In this document: positions 1 through 8,722 of the stretch, piece after piece | Position numbering within the stretch: position 1 is the stretch's first letter | Layout: the number at the start of each line of letters is the position of its first letter | Assembly: GCF_022647325.1 (NCBI RefSeq) | Contig: NZ_CP071405.1 | Coordinates: 1,240,001-1,304,000 of the forward strand | Length of the DNA: 64,000 bases | Source of the DNA: Pantoea deleyi | GTDB lineage: Bacteria > Pseudomonadota > Gammaproteobacteria > Enterobacterales > Enterobacteriaceae | Direction of reading: 5' to 3' | Made by a program: the position numbers and the translations under genes | The notes under the pieces: model-generated | Database searches by the model: none | What the model was told of the DNA's origin: nothing | What the model saw: only the letters and a program-made list of their open reading frames with translations

Positions 1-328
1 CTCGCGGCTGGCGGCCCTGCCGAAACGCGGCAATGTGCACGCCGTCGTGGGTATGCTGCATGATAAAGATATCGCCGGAACGCTGGCGGCGCTGGCACCG
101 GTCGTCGATGCCTGGTACTGCGCGCCGCTGGAGGGGCCACGCGGCGCCACGGCTGAGCAGCTGCTGGACGCGCTGCCGCAGGGCGAGGCGTTTGGCTCGG
201 TTGAGCTTGCCTGGCAGCAGGCGCGCCAGCGCGCCGTGCCGCAGGATATTGTGCTGGTCTGTGGCTCATTCCACACCGTGGCACAGGTCATGGAATCGAT
301 TGAAACGGAGAAAGGACGTGGCAAGTAA
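1..328 (+). CDS. folC: Dihydrofolate synthase/folylpolyglutamate synthase, C-terminal part
   Basis: Partial gene entering from the left edge; reading frame starts at base 2 and ends with TAA at 326-328. About 108 C-terminal residues are visible, including the closing GSFHTVAQVME stretch typical of the FolC/Mur-ligase C-terminal domain. FolC adds glutamate to dihydropteroate and then to folates in the cytosol. It overlaps the following dedD start by 11 bases, the usual folC-dedD coupling in enterobacteria. The ATP-binding N-terminal domain lies outside the window, so activity cannot be judged. Assignment rests on the tail sequence plus neighbourhood. Confidence 0.9.
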   Translation, partial: SRLAALPKRGNVHAVVGMLHDKDIAGTLAALAPVVDAWYCAPLEGPRGATAEQLLDALPQGEAFGSVELAWQQARQRAVPQDIVLVCGSFHTVAQVMESIETEKGRGK

Positions 329-1097
329 GTTTCAGAACCGTTTAGTCGGTACCGTTATTCTGGTTGCCGTGGGCGTGATTGTGCTGCCCGGGCTGCTGGA
401 TGGTCAGAAGAAGCATTACAAAGAGGAGTTCGCCGCCATTCCGCTGGTGCCGAAACCCGACGATCAGCAGGACAGCGAGATGGTGCCGCCGGTCACGCAG
501 TCCCTGCCGGCTCAGCCGCCGGAAGGCGCGGGCAGTGCCGTCAGCAGCAGCAACGGCGGCATGGCCAGCGCCACGGCGGAGCAGGGACGGACGCAGCCTG
601 AGGAAGAGAGCGAGCCGGCCGTTGTGTCGCCGCCGCCGGTGCATCAGTCTGTGCCTGCCCAGACGGTAACGAAGCCGAAAACGGAAGAGACGCGCAAGCC
701 GAAAGTGACCGAGCAGACGAAACCGAAAACGGTTGAGCAGCAGAAGCCAAAAACGGTGGAGCAGCCTAAACCGAAGCCGGTCGAGCAGCCGAAAGTGGTG
801 GAACAGCCGAAGCAGGAAGAGCCGCCGAAAGCCGCCGAGAGCACCGCCCCGGCAGGGCAGGCTTACGTTGTACAGCTGGGGGCGCTGAAGAACGCGAGCA
901 AAGTCAATGAGATCGTTGCGCAGCTGCGGCTGTCGGGCTACCGCGCCTTTACCGTGCCTTCCACGCCGGTACAGGGTCAGATCACCCGCATTTATGTGGG
1001 ACCGGATGCCTCGAAAGCCAAAATGCAGAGTGCGGTGGGCGAGCTGAAAAGCATCTCAGGGCTGGGCGGCGTCGTGAAGCCTTACAGCGCTCGTTAA
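318..1097 (+). CDS. dedD: Cell division protein DedD, SPOR domain
   Basis: 259 aa, longer than the roughly 220 aa E. coli protein. The GTG at 318 is chosen because it gives the conserved start ASKFQNRLVGT; the open frame extends further left only because it overlaps folC. One membrane segment lies at about residues 9-26. A Lys/Pro/Glu-rich periplasmic linker with KPKTVEQ-like repeats spans about 115-173. A C-terminal SPOR domain starts near residue 182 (AYVVQLGALKNA) and would bind denuded glycan strands at the septum. The extra length relative to E. coli sits in the linker repeats, which look expandable. Translationally coupled to folC by overlap. Confidence 0.93.
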   Translation: MASKFQNRLVGTVILVAVGVIVLPGLLDGQKKHYKEEFAAIPLVPKPDDQQDSEMVPPVTQSLPAQPPEGAGSAVSSSNGGMASATAEQGRTQPEEESEPAVVSPPPVHQSVPAQTVTKPKTEETRKPKVTEQTKPKTVEQQKPKTVEQPKPKPVEQPKVVEQPKQEEPPKAAESTAPAGQAYVVQLGALKNASKVNEIVAQLRLSGYRAFTVPSTPVQGQITRIYVGPDASKAKMQSAVGELKSISGLGGVVKPYSAR

Positions 1098-1224
1098 CGC
1101 GTTCATCGACGCTGCCGATAGCAATAACAGGCCGCGTCTTTGCGCCGCCAGATTCACCGGTTAAGCCGGTCTCTGGTCTGAAAATATGAAGATTTTCAAC
1201 GGACTGTCTGGCTGAAAATCAACC

Positions 1225-1257
1225 GGGCGATGGTCTTTTTTTTCATCGCCCTTTTTA
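1225..1257 (+). terminator. Intrinsic terminator after dedD
   Basis: Arms GGGCGATG (1225-1232) and CATCGCCC (1244-1251) form an 8-bp stem followed by TTTTT. It separates folC-dedD from the purine-regulated cvpA-purF unit. Confidence 0.75.
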
Positions 1258-1281
1258 TGGATGCAGAAAAAGAAAACCGCT

Positions 1282-1310
1282 ACGCAAACGTTTTCTTTTT
1301 CTGTTAGAAT
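1282..1310 (+). promoter_or_regulatory. cvpA-purF promoter with PurR operator
   Basis: ACGCAAACGTTTTCTT at 1282-1297 matches the PurR box (consensus ACGCAAACGTTTGCGT), with the left half perfect. A -10-like TAGAAT lies at 1305-1310, so a bound repressor would cover the -35 region. This is the arrangement known for E. coli cvpA-purF, repressed by PurR with hypoxanthine or guanine. Confidence 0.85.
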
Positions 1311-1361
1311 GCGCCCCGAACTGGATGCAGGGGTGCAATTGCACTGGCGCTGGAAAAGTTC

Positions 1362-1847
1362 ATGATCTGGATTGATTACGTCATTATTGCGGTAGTTGGT
1401 TTTTCGGCTCTGGTCAGCCTCGTTCGCGGGTTTGTCCGGGAAGCCTTATCTCTCGTTACCTGGGGATGCGCGTTTTTTGTCGCCAGTCATTACTACGCCT
1501 ACCTTGCAGTCTGGTTTACAGGTTTTGACGACGAACTGGTTCGTAACGGTATCGCCATCGGTGTGCTGTTTGTGGCGACCCTGATTGTGGGAGCCATCGT
1601 GAACTACGTTATCGGCTCGCTGGTGGAAAAAACCGGCCTGTCGGGAACCGACCGGGTGTTGGGCGTCTGTTTCGGGGCGTTGCGGGGTGTGCTGATCGTA
1701 GCCGCTTTGCTGTTCTTCCTTGATACATTCACTGGCTTTTCCAGAAGTCCGGACTGGCAGCAGTCCCAACTCATTCCCGAGTTCAGTTATATCATCAGGT
1801 GGTTTTTTGATTACCTGAAAAGCACGTCGAGTTTTTTACCCCGGTGA
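1362..1847 (+). CDS. cvpA: Colicin V production/inner membrane protein CvpA
   Basis: 161 aa, similar in length to E. coli CvpA. About four hydrophobic segments can be seen, at roughly residues 5-22, 30-50, 64-85 and 103-123. The start MIWIDYVII is conserved. CvpA is an inner-membrane protein needed for colicin V production and implicated in envelope and bile tolerance; its biochemical role is unsettled. It is first gene of the purine-regulated cvpA-purF unit, 37 bases ahead of purF. Confidence 0.92.
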   Translation: MIWIDYVIIAVVGFSALVSLVRGFVREALSLVTWGCAFFVASHYYAYLAVWFTGFDDELVRNGIAIGVLFVATLIVGAIVNYVIGSLVEKTGLSGTDRVLGVCFGALRGVLIVAALLFFLDTFTGFSRSPDWQQSQLIPEFSYIIRWFFDYLKSTSSFLPR

Positions 1848-1884
1848 TGTGACCGGGAGTGCGGCTTAATGAGGAAATGACAAC

Positions 1885-3402
1885 ATGTGCGGTATTGTCG
1901 GTATCACCGGTTTCATGCCGGTCAACCAGTCGATCTATGACGCGTTAACGGTGCTCCAGCACCGCGGGCAGGATGCCGCAGGCATTTGTACTATCGATGC
2001 GCTGAAATGTTTTCGCCTGCGAAAGGCAAACGGCCTCGTCAGCGACGTTTTCGAAGCACGCCACATGCAGCGTCTGCAGGGCAACATGGGGATTGGTCAC
2101 GCGCGGTATCCCACAGCGGGAAGCTCCAGTGCCTCTGAAGCGCAACCTTTCTACGTAAACTCGCCGTATGGTATTACCCTGGCGCACAACGGTAACCTGA
2201 CTAACGCCCATGTGCTGCGTAAGCACCTGTTCGAAAAGGGCCGTCGTCACGTTAACACCACATCAGATTCTGAAATCCTGCTGAATATCTTTGCGCAGGA
2301 GTTAGACCGTTTCCAGAACGACCCGCTGGAAGCCGACAACATTTTTGCGGCGGTCGCCGCCCTGCATCAGCAGGTGCGTGGCGCCTACGCCGTCGTCGCA
2401 ATGATTATCGGTCACGGTATGGTCGCCTTCCGCGATCCGAACGGCATCCGTCCGCTGGTGCTGGGTAAGCGCGTCATCGCGGATGGCCGCACCGAATATA
2501 TGGTCGCCTCCGAGAGCGTGGCGCTGGATACGCTGGGCTTTGAGTTCATTCGTGACGTGGCACCCGGCGAAGCGGTCTATGTCACCGAGCAGGGCCAGCT
2601 CTCGACCCGCCAGTGTGCGGAAAACCCGAAGAGCAATCCGTGCCTGTTCGAATATGTCTATTTTGCCCGTCCAGACTCCTTCCTGGACAAAATCTCGGTC
2701 TACAGCGCCCGTGTCCGCATGGGGACCAAGCTGGGCGAGAAGATTGCCCGCGAATGGGAAGATCTTGATATCGATGTGGTGATCCCGATTCCGGAGACCT
2801 CAACCGATATCGCGCTGGAAATTGCCCGTATCCTCGACAAACCCTATCGTCAGGGCTTTGTGAAGAACCGCTACGTGGGCCGGACCTTTATCATGCCAGG
2901 CCAGCAGTTACGCCGCAGCGCGGTGCGCCGCAAGCTCAACGCGAACCGCGCCGAATTCCGTGATAAAAACGTGCTGCTGGTGGATGACTCGATCGTACGC
3001 GGCACCACCTCCGAGCAGATTATCGAGATGGCGCGTGAAGCGGGCGCGAAACGGGTCTATCTGGCCTCTGCGGCCCCGGAGATCCGTTTCCCGAACGTCT
3101 ACGGTATCGATATGCCGAGCGCCACCGAACTGATCGCACACGGTCGTGAAGTGGAAGAGATTCGTCAGCTGATCAAAGCCGATGCGCTGATTTTCCAGGA
3201 CCTGGACGATCTGATCGAGGCGGTGCGTGAAGAGAACCCGGAGATTGCACAGTTCGAGTGCTCCGTGTTTAACGGCGTCTACGTCACCAAAGATGTCGAT
3301 CAGCAGTATCTGGAGTATCTCGAATCGCTGCGTAACGATGATGCCAAAGCGCTGCAGCGTCAGAACGAGGTCGAGAACCTTGAGCTGCACAACGAAGGCT
3401 GA
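1885..3402 (+). CDS. purF: Amidophosphoribosyltransferase
   Basis: 505 aa, the same length as E. coli PurF. It makes 5-phosphoribosylamine from PRPP and glutamine, the first committed step of purine synthesis. The start MCGIVGI gives the N-terminal nucleophile Cys2 of the class II glutaminase domain (about residues 2-230). The phosphoribosyltransferase domain carries the PRPP loop [12 protein letters not shown] at about 363-374. A GAGGAA ribosome site sits just upstream. Followed by a strong terminator. Repressed through the PurR box upstream of cvpA. Confidence 0.97.
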   Translation: MCGIVGITGFMPVNQSIYDALTVLQHRGQDAAGICTIDALKCFRLRKANGLVSDVFEARHMQRLQGNMGIGHARYPTAGSSSASEAQPFYVNSPYGITLAHNGNLTNAHVLRKHLFEKGRRHVNTTSDSEILLNIFAQELDRFQNDPLEADNIFAAVAALHQQVRGAYAVVAMIIGHGMVAFRDPNGIRPLVLGKRVIADGRTEYMVASESVALDTLGFEFIRDVAPGEAVYVTEQGQLSTRQCAENPKSNPCLFEYVYFARPDSFLDKISVYSARVRMGTKLGEKIAREWEDLDIDVVIPIPETSTDIALEIARILDKPYRQGFVKNRYVGRTFIMPGQQLRRSAVRRKLNANRAEFRDKNVLLVDDSIVRGTTSEQIIEMAREAGAKRVYLASAAPEIRFPNVYGIDMPSATELIAHGREVEEIRQLIKADALIFQDLDDLIEAVREENPEIAQFECSVFNGVYVTKDVDQQYLEYLESLRNDDAKALQRQNEVENLELHNEG

Positions 3403-3429
3403 TGCGGTACTGAGCCGGGTCGCATAGAG

Positions 3430-3460
3430 CAGGGCGGGAGCAATCCCGCCCTGTTTGTTT
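3430..3460 (+). terminator. Intrinsic terminator after purF
   Basis: Perfect 10-bp stem CAGGGCGGGA (3430-3439) / TCCCGCCCTG (3444-3453) with a GCAA tetraloop, then TTTGTTTT. Confidence 0.85.
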
Positions 3461-3514
3461 TCAGAATCCCGCTGGCCGCGTATGATGGCGCACTGGCAGA
3501 CATAAGGTTGGACT

Positions 3515-4084
3515 ATGAAACGACTCATCATTGGCATCTCTGGCGCAAGCGGGGTGATCTACGGCGTGCGCATGCTGCAGGTGCTGCAGCAGGTGGAAGG
3601 GGTGGAAACGCATCTGGTCATGAGCAACGCGGCGCGTCAGACCCTGGGGCTGGAGAGCGACTATTCGGTGCGCGATGTGCAGGCACTGGCCGATGTGGTG
3701 CATGACGTGCGCGATATTGCAGCAAACATCTCGTCCGGCTCGTTTAAAACCCTGGGCATGGCGATCTTACCCTGCTCGATGAAAACGCTGTCGGGCATCG
3801 TACACAGCTACAGCGATTCGCTGCTGACCCGCGCCGCTGATGTGGTACTGAAAGAGCAGCGCAAGCTGGTGCTGTGCGTGCGGGAAACTCCGCTGCACGT
3901 GGGACACCTGCGGATGATGACGACCGCGGCAGAGCTGGGCGCGATTATCATGCCGCCCGTGCCGGCGTTTTATCATCGCCCTGAGACCATCGACCAGCTG
4001 ATCGATCAGACCGTGAACCGGGTCATCGACCAGTTCGATATTGAATTGCCGGAAGATCTTTTCACGCGCTGGCAGGGTGCATAA
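3515..4084 (+). CDS. ubiX: Flavin prenyltransferase UbiX
   Basis: 189 aa, the family length. The N-terminal GISGASGVIYGVRML is the flavoprotein FMN-binding loop, and PCSMKTLSGI near residue 87 belongs to the prenyl and FMN site. UbiX prenylates FMN to prFMN, the cofactor of the decarboxylase UbiD in ubiquinone synthesis, in the cytosol. It sits between the purF terminator and the amino-acid transporter genes, the E. coli order. Confidence 0.95.
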   Translation: MKRLIIGISGASGVIYGVRMLQVLQQVEGVETHLVMSNAARQTLGLESDYSVRDVQALADVVHDVRDIAANISSGSFKTLGMAILPCSMKTLSGIVHSYSDSLLTRAADVVLKEQRKLVLCVRETPLHVGHLRMMTTAAELGAIIMPPVPAFYHRPETIDQLIDQTVNRVIDQFDIELPEDLFTRWQGA

Positions 4085-4096
4085 AGTTCCGCTGGC

Positions 4097-4151
4097 GCAC
4101 TTATTTAGTGCATAAGCGCGCCACGGATCACTCTTCGTGCATTTGATGCAC
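4097..4151 (+). promoter_or_regulatory. Candidate NtrC enhancer sites
   Basis: Two perfect inverted repeats: GCACT-N5-AGTGC at 4097-4111 and GTGCAT-TTG-ATGCAC at 4137-4151. The first resembles the NtrC half-site pattern. They lie about 115-180 bases upstream of the sigma-54 promoter, suitable enhancer spacing. The first is nested in a longer inverted repeat (4093-4104 with 4112-4123), which could instead be an RNA hairpin after ubiX; no T tract follows it. Confidence 0.5.
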
Positions 4152-4264
4152 CAAAAGTTAACAACGTCGCTTTTTCTCTTTTACTTCGCTGCTATATTCC
4201 CCTCACAAACACAGCGTTTTCCCCGGTCTGACGTCACGCTAACTGCGTGGATTGCTTGCAGAAC

Positions 4265-4280
4265 TGGCATGAAACATGCA
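4265..4280 (+). promoter_or_regulatory. Sigma-54 promoter of the basic amino-acid transporter
   Basis: TGGCATGAAACATGCA fits the -24/-12 pattern TGGCAY-R-N4-TTGCW with one mismatch (A for the first T of the -12 element). As I recall, argT of Salmonella and E. coli has a near-identical nitrogen-controlled promoter. Predicts RpoN/NtrC induction under nitrogen limitation. Confidence 0.65.
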
Positions 4281-4343
4281 GATTAATTTGCGCAAACACA
4301 TCACGAACCACATAACAAAAAGCACTTTACTTGAGGGTAATCT

Positions 4344-5126
4344 ATGAAAAAGCGTGTTCTGGCTCTTTCCCTGATGCTGGGCTTATCCAGTGCTGCCAGC
4401 GTTTTTGCGGCGGTGCCGGGTTCCATCCGTATCGGTACCGATCCAACTTACCCACCGTTTGAGTCGAAAAACGCGCAAGGCAAGTTAGTGGGCTTCGACA
4501 TCGACCTCGCTAACGAAATCTGTAAACGCATTCATACCCAGTGTACCTACGTGGAAAGTGACTTCGATGCGCTGATCCCGTCGCTGAAAGCGAAGAAAAT
4601 TGACGCCATCATCTCCTCACTCTCCATCACCGCCAAACGTCAGGAAGAGATCGCCTTCTCAGAGAAACTCTACGCGGCAAATGCGCGTTTAGTGGCACCG
4701 AAAGGCTCTAAGATCGAGCCGACCATCGAGTCGCTGAAAGGGAAAAATATCGGTCTGCTGCAGGGCACCACCCAGGAAACCTATGCCAACGAGAACTGGC
4801 GGCCAAAAGGCGTGACCATCACGCCTTATGCGAACCAGGATCTGGTCTATCAGGATCTGAATGCCGGGCGTATCGATGCGGCCTTCCAGGATGAAGTGCA
4901 GGCCAGTGAAGGTTTCCTGAAGCAGCCGGTCGGTAAGAACTATGCGTTCGCGGGCCCGGCGGTGAAAGATGACAAGATCTTTGGCGTCGGCACCGGCATG
5001 GGACTGCGTAAAGATGACAGCGAACTGAAAGCGGCCATCGATAAAGCGTTTACCGAGATGCGCAAAGATGGCACCTACGACAAGATTGCGAAGAAATACT
5101 TCGACTTTAATGTGTACGGCGACTAA
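4344..5126 (+). CDS. Lysine/arginine/ornithine/histidine-binding periplasmic protein (HisJ/ArgT type)
   Basis: 260 aa. The signal peptide is residues 1-22, with mature [14 protein letters not shown]. The two cysteines of the conserved disulfide fall at mature positions 38 and 45. It delivers basic amino acids or histidine to HisQMP. E. coli has two such genes here, argT and hisJ; this window has one. It mixes both types: TDPTY and FESKN are HisJ-like, while ANQDLVY, FAG and NVYGD are ArgT-like. Mature residue 52 is Phe (precursor F74), as in ArgT; HisJ has Leu. The symbol is therefore left open. It lies behind a sigma-54-type promoter. Confidence 0.93.
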   Translation: MKKRVLALSLMLGLSSAASVFAAVPGSIRIGTDPTYPPFESKNAQGKLVGFDIDLANEICKRIHTQCTYVESDFDALIPSLKAKKIDAIISSLSITAKRQEEIAFSEKLYAANARLVAPKGSKIEPTIESLKGKNIGLLQGTTQETYANENWRPKGVTITPYANQDLVYQDLNAGRIDAAFQDEVQASEGFLKQPVGKNYAFAGPAVKDDKIFGVGTGMGLRKDDSELKAAIDKAFTEMRKDGTYDKIAKKYFDFNVYGD

Positions 5127-5225
5127 CCATCCTGTCGCTTTATCCGCTGTGCAGTGCGCCGTTCTGCCCGCCTGAGCCGCTTCGGTCGGGGCAGAGGGTA
5201 TCTGCAACCACGAGATAGAGCTAAA

Positions 5226-5250
5226 CTGCCCGTCGAACGCTGGCGGGCAG
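5226..5250 (+). other. Stem-loop between binding protein and hisQ
   Basis: CTGCCCG (5226-5232) and CGGGCAG (5244-5250) pair across an 11-nt loop in the 158-bp spacer. The equivalent hisJ-hisQ spacer of Salmonella holds a REP element that stabilises the upstream mRNA. Here a simple stem-loop could do the same, favouring excess binding protein over permease. The T-rich stretch after it (CGTTTCGTTTT) is a poor terminator tail, consistent with read-through. Confidence 0.5.
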
Positions 5251-5284
5251 CGTTTCGTTTTCACCCCACGACAGGACCCTCTCG

Positions 5285-5974
5285 ATGCTGTATGGCTATT
5301 CTGATGTAATTCTTCGGGGCACCCTGGTGACGCTGGAGCTGGCGCTGACCTCTGTGCTGCTGGCAGTGCTGCTGGGCCTGATAGGCGCTGGCGCAAAACT
5401 GTCACGCAACCGGCCACTGGCGTTCGTCTTTGAAGGCTACACCACGCTGATTCGCGGTGTGCCGGACCTCGTACTGATGCTGCTGATCTTCTACGGTCTG
5501 CAGATTGTCCTCAACCAGGTTACCGATGCGCTGGGCATGGCGCAGTTTGATATCGACCCGATGGTCGCCGGTATCATCACGCTCGGCTTTATCTACGGTG
5601 CCTACTTTACCGAAACCTTCCGTGGAGCCTTTATGGCGGTGCCGAAAGGGCAGATCGAAGCGGCCACCGCGTTCGGCTTCACCGGCGCGCAGGTGTTCCG
5701 CCGCATTCTGTTCCCGGCCATGATGCGCTACGCGCTGCCGGGGATCGGCAACAACTGGCAGGTCATTCTGAAAGCCACCGCACTGGTCTCGCTGCTGGGG
5801 CTGGAGGATGTGGTGAAGGCGACCCAGCTGGCGGGCAAAAGCACCTGGCAGCCGTTCTACTTCGCCATTGTGGCCGGTGTGATCTATCTGGTGTTTACCA
5901 CTCTCTCCAACGGCGTGTTGTGGTGGCTGAACCGGCGCTATACCGTCGGCGTGAAGAGGGCAAGTTATGATTGA
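5285..5974 (+). CDS. hisQ: Histidine/basic amino-acid ABC permease HisQ
   Basis: 229 aa against 228 in E. coli. It is an inner-membrane permease with about five hydrophobic segments. The cytoplasmic coupling EAA loop appears as EAATAFGFTGAQVFRRILFP near residues 123-142. It forms the channel with HisM and is powered by a HisP dimer. Its 3' end overlaps hisM by 8 bases, which indicates translational coupling. Confidence 0.95.
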   Translation: MLYGYSDVILRGTLVTLELALTSVLLAVLLGLIGAGAKLSRNRPLAFVFEGYTTLIRGVPDLVLMLLIFYGLQIVLNQVTDALGMAQFDIDPMVAGIITLGFIYGAYFTETFRGAFMAVPKGQIEAATAFGFTGAQVFRRILFPAMMRYALPGIGNNWQVILKATALVSLLGLEDVVKATQLAGKSTWQPFYFAIVAGVIYLVFTTLSNGVLWWLNRRYTVGVKRASYD

Positions 5975-6683
5975 TATCATTCAGGAATACTGGAAATCGC
6001 TGCTCTGGACCGACGGCTACCGGTTTACCGGCGTCGCCATCACCCTGTGGCTGCTGATCCTGTCGGTGACGCTGGGCGGATGTCTGGCGATTCTGCTGGC
6101 GATAGCGCGGGTTTCACCTAACCGCTTTATCAGTTTTCCGGTCTGGCTGTTTACCTACGTGTTTCGCGGTACGCCGCTCTATGTGCAGCTGCTGGTCTTC
6201 TACTCCGGCATGTATACGCTGGAAATTGTCAAAGGCACGGAGCTGCTGAACGCCTTTTTCCGCAGCGGACTGAACTGCACGCTGCTCGCGTTTACGCTCA
6301 ACACCTGCGCCTACACCACGGAAATCTTTGCCGGAGCGATTCGTTCGGTGCCCCACGGCGAGATCGAAGCGGCGCGGGCCTATGGCTTCTCCACCTTTAA
6401 ACTCTATCGCTGCATTATCCTGCCCTCGGCGCTGCGGACGGCGCTGCCGGTTTACAGCAACGAAGTGATCCTGATGCTGCACTCCACGGCGCTGGCCTTT
6501 ACCGCCACGGTGCCGGATCTGCTGAAAATCGCGCGGGATATTAACTCCGCGACCTATCAGCCGTTTACCGCCTTCGGGCTGGCGGCTGTGCTCTATCTGA
6601 TTATCTCTTACGTGTTGATCAGCCTGTTCCGCCTGGCGGAGCGCCGCTGGCTGGCCCACGTGAAACCCTCTTCATCGCATTGA
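5967..6683 (+). CDS. hisM: Histidine/basic amino-acid ABC permease HisM
   Basis: 238 aa, matching E. coli HisM. It has about five membrane segments and an EAA loop ([20 protein letters not shown], about residues 134-153) for contact with HisP. Partner of HisQ in the heterodimeric permease. Starts inside the end of hisQ and ends 8 bases before the preferred hisP start. Confidence 0.95.
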   Translation: MIDIIQEYWKSLLWTDGYRFTGVAITLWLLILSVTLGGCLAILLAIARVSPNRFISFPVWLFTYVFRGTPLYVQLLVFYSGMYTLEIVKGTELLNAFFRSGLNCTLLAFTLNTCAYTTEIFAGAIRSVPHGEIEAARAYGFSTFKLYRCIILPSALRTALPVYSNEVILMLHSTALAFTATVPDLLKIARDINSATYQPFTAFGLAAVLYLIISYVLISLFRLAERRWLAHVKPSSSH

Positions 6684-6691
6684 GTAGAACT

Positions 6692-7465
6692 ATGGCTGAT
6701 AATAAATTAAGCGTCACCGAACTGCATAAGCGTTACGGTGAACATGAAGTGCTGAAAGGGGTCTCGTTGACGGCTCAGGCGGGCGATGTGATCAGTATCA
6801 TTGGCTCGTCCGGTTCAGGGAAAAGTACCTTTTTACGCTGCATCAACTTCCTCGAAAAACCGAGTGAGGGCACGATTGTGGTCAACAACCAGCAGATTAC
6901 GCTGGTTCGCGACAAAGATGGTCAGCTCAAAGTGGCTGACAAAGAGCAACTGCGGGCGCTACGCACCAGCCTGACCATGGTGTTCCAGCACTTCAATCTC
7001 TGGAGCCACATGACGGTGCTGGAGAACGTGATGGAAGCGCCGATTCAGGTGCTGGGGCTGAGCAAAGCGGACGCCCGTGAACGCGCCATTCGCTATCTGG
7101 ATAAGGTGGGCATCGATGCGCGCGCGCAGGCGAAGTATCCGGTGCACTTGTCGGGGGGGCAGCAGCAGCGTGTGTCGATTGCGCGCGCGCTGGCGATGGA
7201 GCCGGAAGTGCTCCTGTTCGACGAACCGACCTCCGCGCTGGACCCGGAACTGGTCGGAGAGGTGCTGCGCATCATGCAGAAGCTGGCAGAAGAGGGCAAA
7301 ACCATGGTGGTTGTTACCCATGAGATGGAGTTCGCCCGTCACGTCTCCAGCCATGTCATTTTCCTGCATCAGGGCAAAATCGAAGAGCAGGGACCGCCTG
7401 CGGAGGTGTTCGGTAACCCGAAAAGCCCGCGTCTGCAGCAGTTCCTGAAAGGGTCGCTGAAGTAA
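6692..7465 (+). CDS. hisP: Histidine transport ATP-binding protein HisP
   Basis: 257 aa from the ATG at 6692 (MADNKLSV), identical in length to E. coli HisP; an in-frame TTG at 6680 would add four residues and is not preferred. Walker A is GSSGSGKST (about 39-47), the signature is LSGGQQQR, and Walker B is [12 protein letters not shown] followed by the H-loop His in VVTHEM. It hydrolyses ATP on the cytoplasmic face of HisQM. Last gene of the transporter operon. Confidence 0.96.
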   Translation: MADNKLSVTELHKRYGEHEVLKGVSLTAQAGDVISIIGSSGSGKSTFLRCINFLEKPSEGTIVVNNQQITLVRDKDGQLKVADKEQLRALRTSLTMVFQHFNLWSHMTVLENVMEAPIQVLGLSKADARERAIRYLDKVGIDARAQAKYPVHLSGGQQQRVSIARALAMEPEVLLFDEPTSALDPELVGEVLRIMQKLAEEGKTMVVVTHEMEFARHVSSHVIFLHQGKIEEQGPPAEVFGNPKSPRLQQFLKGSLK

Positions 7466-7493
7466 CCGCTGGCAGAGCGTGACGGTGAGGGCA

Positions 7494-7520
7494 GCAGGGC
7501 ACGGGCGTGATGTGCCCTGC
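7494..7520. terminator. Stem-loop between hisP and dalR (possible terminator)
   Basis: Perfect 9-bp stem GCAGGGCAC (7494-7502) / GTGCCCTGC (7512-7520) in the 114-bp space between convergent hisP and dalR. No U tract follows on either strand, so a role in termination is uncertain. Confidence 0.35.
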
Positions 7521-7579
7521 GCGCCGCGTCCGGGCGGTGGCAGGATTTATGCGTCCCGGGCTGCCCCGACGCCGGGCGA

Positions 7580-8527
7580 TCACGTCTGCAGCAGCTTCAG
7601 CGCCGTATCCTCATCCGTCACCAGTCCCGATATCCAGCCGCCCTGCAAAGCGGCACGGATGGCCGGATACTTACGCTCGCTGCCTGCGAAGCCGATGATT
7701 TTGCGCTGCGTCTGACTTTCCAGCTGCACGCTGGTCAGCAGCGCATCCGTTTCTCCCCACACCCGTTCACCCTGCTGATTGAAAAAGTGTCCGAGCATTT
7801 CGCCCACCACGCCGCGCCCGTTCAGCGCCGCAACCTGCGCATCGGTAATAAATCCCTCGGCGTTTAACGGACAGCCCGGCATCACTTCTCCGATACCCAC
7901 AAAGGCCACGTCCGCCTGTAAGGCGCGATCGATGACGCGCTGATAGACCTTATGCTGCACCCACATCGCTTTGTCCTGCGGCGTATCGGCGTAGAGCGGC
8001 GCAGGGATAAAGAAATACTTGCCCTGCATCTTTTCGGCCATCTTCAGCGGCACGTCATAGCGTGTGCCGGAATCATCCCGCGCGATGGCGCCAATCATGG
8101 AAACGCAATGATGCTGCGGGCGTTCAACCCAGGGCAGCGCATCGATCATGGACCTGAGGGTTTTGCCGGAGCCAATTCCAAACACCTGCGGCGTTTCCTC
8201 ATTGATGAACTGCGTCATCACGGCCGCGCCTTCGACGGCCAGCATCTGCTGGATAGCCTCATCATTCAGGCTGGCCGATGGCACGACGCGGCATAAATCC
8301 AGACCAAACTTCGCCTGCACCTCACGCGCCAGCTGAAGGCAGTGTGTGACGGGATGATCGATCTTCACGTTCACCATACCCATTTCGCGTGCGCTGGAAA
8401 CCAGACGCTGCGCGACCTGGCGCGACAGTCCCAGTGCCTGCGCGATCTCCTGCTGCGTCACGCCCGCGACGTAATACATCCATGCGGCACGTGCGGCCAG
8501 CTCCTGCTTTTTTTCTTCTCTGCTCAT
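7580..8527 (-). CDS. dalR: Sugar-binding transcriptional regulator of the arabitol cluster (SorC/DeoR type)
   Basis: 315 aa from the ATG at 8525-8527, chosen for the GGAA ribosome site 7 bases upstream and the family length; the open frame runs 50 codons further. An N-terminal helix-turn-helix (GVTQQEIAQALGLSRQVAQR, about residues 21-40) is followed by a SorC-type sugar-phosphate-sensing domain with GIGSGKTLRSMI and VGIGEVMPGCPL. It is divergent from dalDKT, so it most likely controls that operon. The name follows the Klebsiella dal system by context; the exact inducer is not visible. Confidence 0.8.
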   Translation of the reverse strand: MSREEKKQELAARAAWMYYVAGVTQQEIAQALGLSRQVAQRLVSSAREMGMVNVKIDHPVTHCLQLAREVQAKFGLDLCRVVPSASLNDEAIQQMLAVEGAAVMTQFINEETPQVFGIGSGKTLRSMIDALPWVERPQHHCVSMIGAIARDDSGTRYDVPLKMAEKMQGKYFFIPAPLYADTPQDKAMWVQHKVYQRVIDRALQADVAFVGIGEVMPGCPLNAEGFITDAQVAALNGRGVVGEMLGHFFNQQGERVWGETDALLTSVQLESQTQRKIIGFAGSERKYPAIRAALQGGWISGLVTDEDTALKLLQT

Positions 8528-8610
8528 CACGCTGTTCCGTCGAATTCGGGAGAACATCTTACCGCCACGCGGGAGGAAAAGCACCAACTGAGCAAAAGCC
8601 CTATAAAAGA

Positions 8611-8706
8611 GCAAATGTATTATTTGTGACATGGCTCGCAGATGGATCGGCGTCATGGGCACTATGCTTAACGCCATCGGGCAAATGCCCTTCGTTGTGG
8701 CAAATG
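8611..8706. promoter_or_regulatory. dalR-dalD divergent control region
   Basis: The 195-bp intergenic region holds GCAAATG three times (8611-8617, 8681-8687, 8700-8706). One lies in the palindrome CAAAT-GTATT-ATTTG (8612-8626), another in GGGC-AAAT-GCCC (8679-8690). These are candidate DalR operators. TGTGA-CATGGC-TCGCA at 8625-8640 is a reasonable CRP site (one mismatch), which would fit catabolite control of a polyol operon. Confidence 0.5.
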
Positions 8707-8722
8707 TTTAAATGAGGCGAAT

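Noticed and set aside
7494..7520. REP element between hisP and dalR
   Set aside because: A single perfect stem without the REP consensus.
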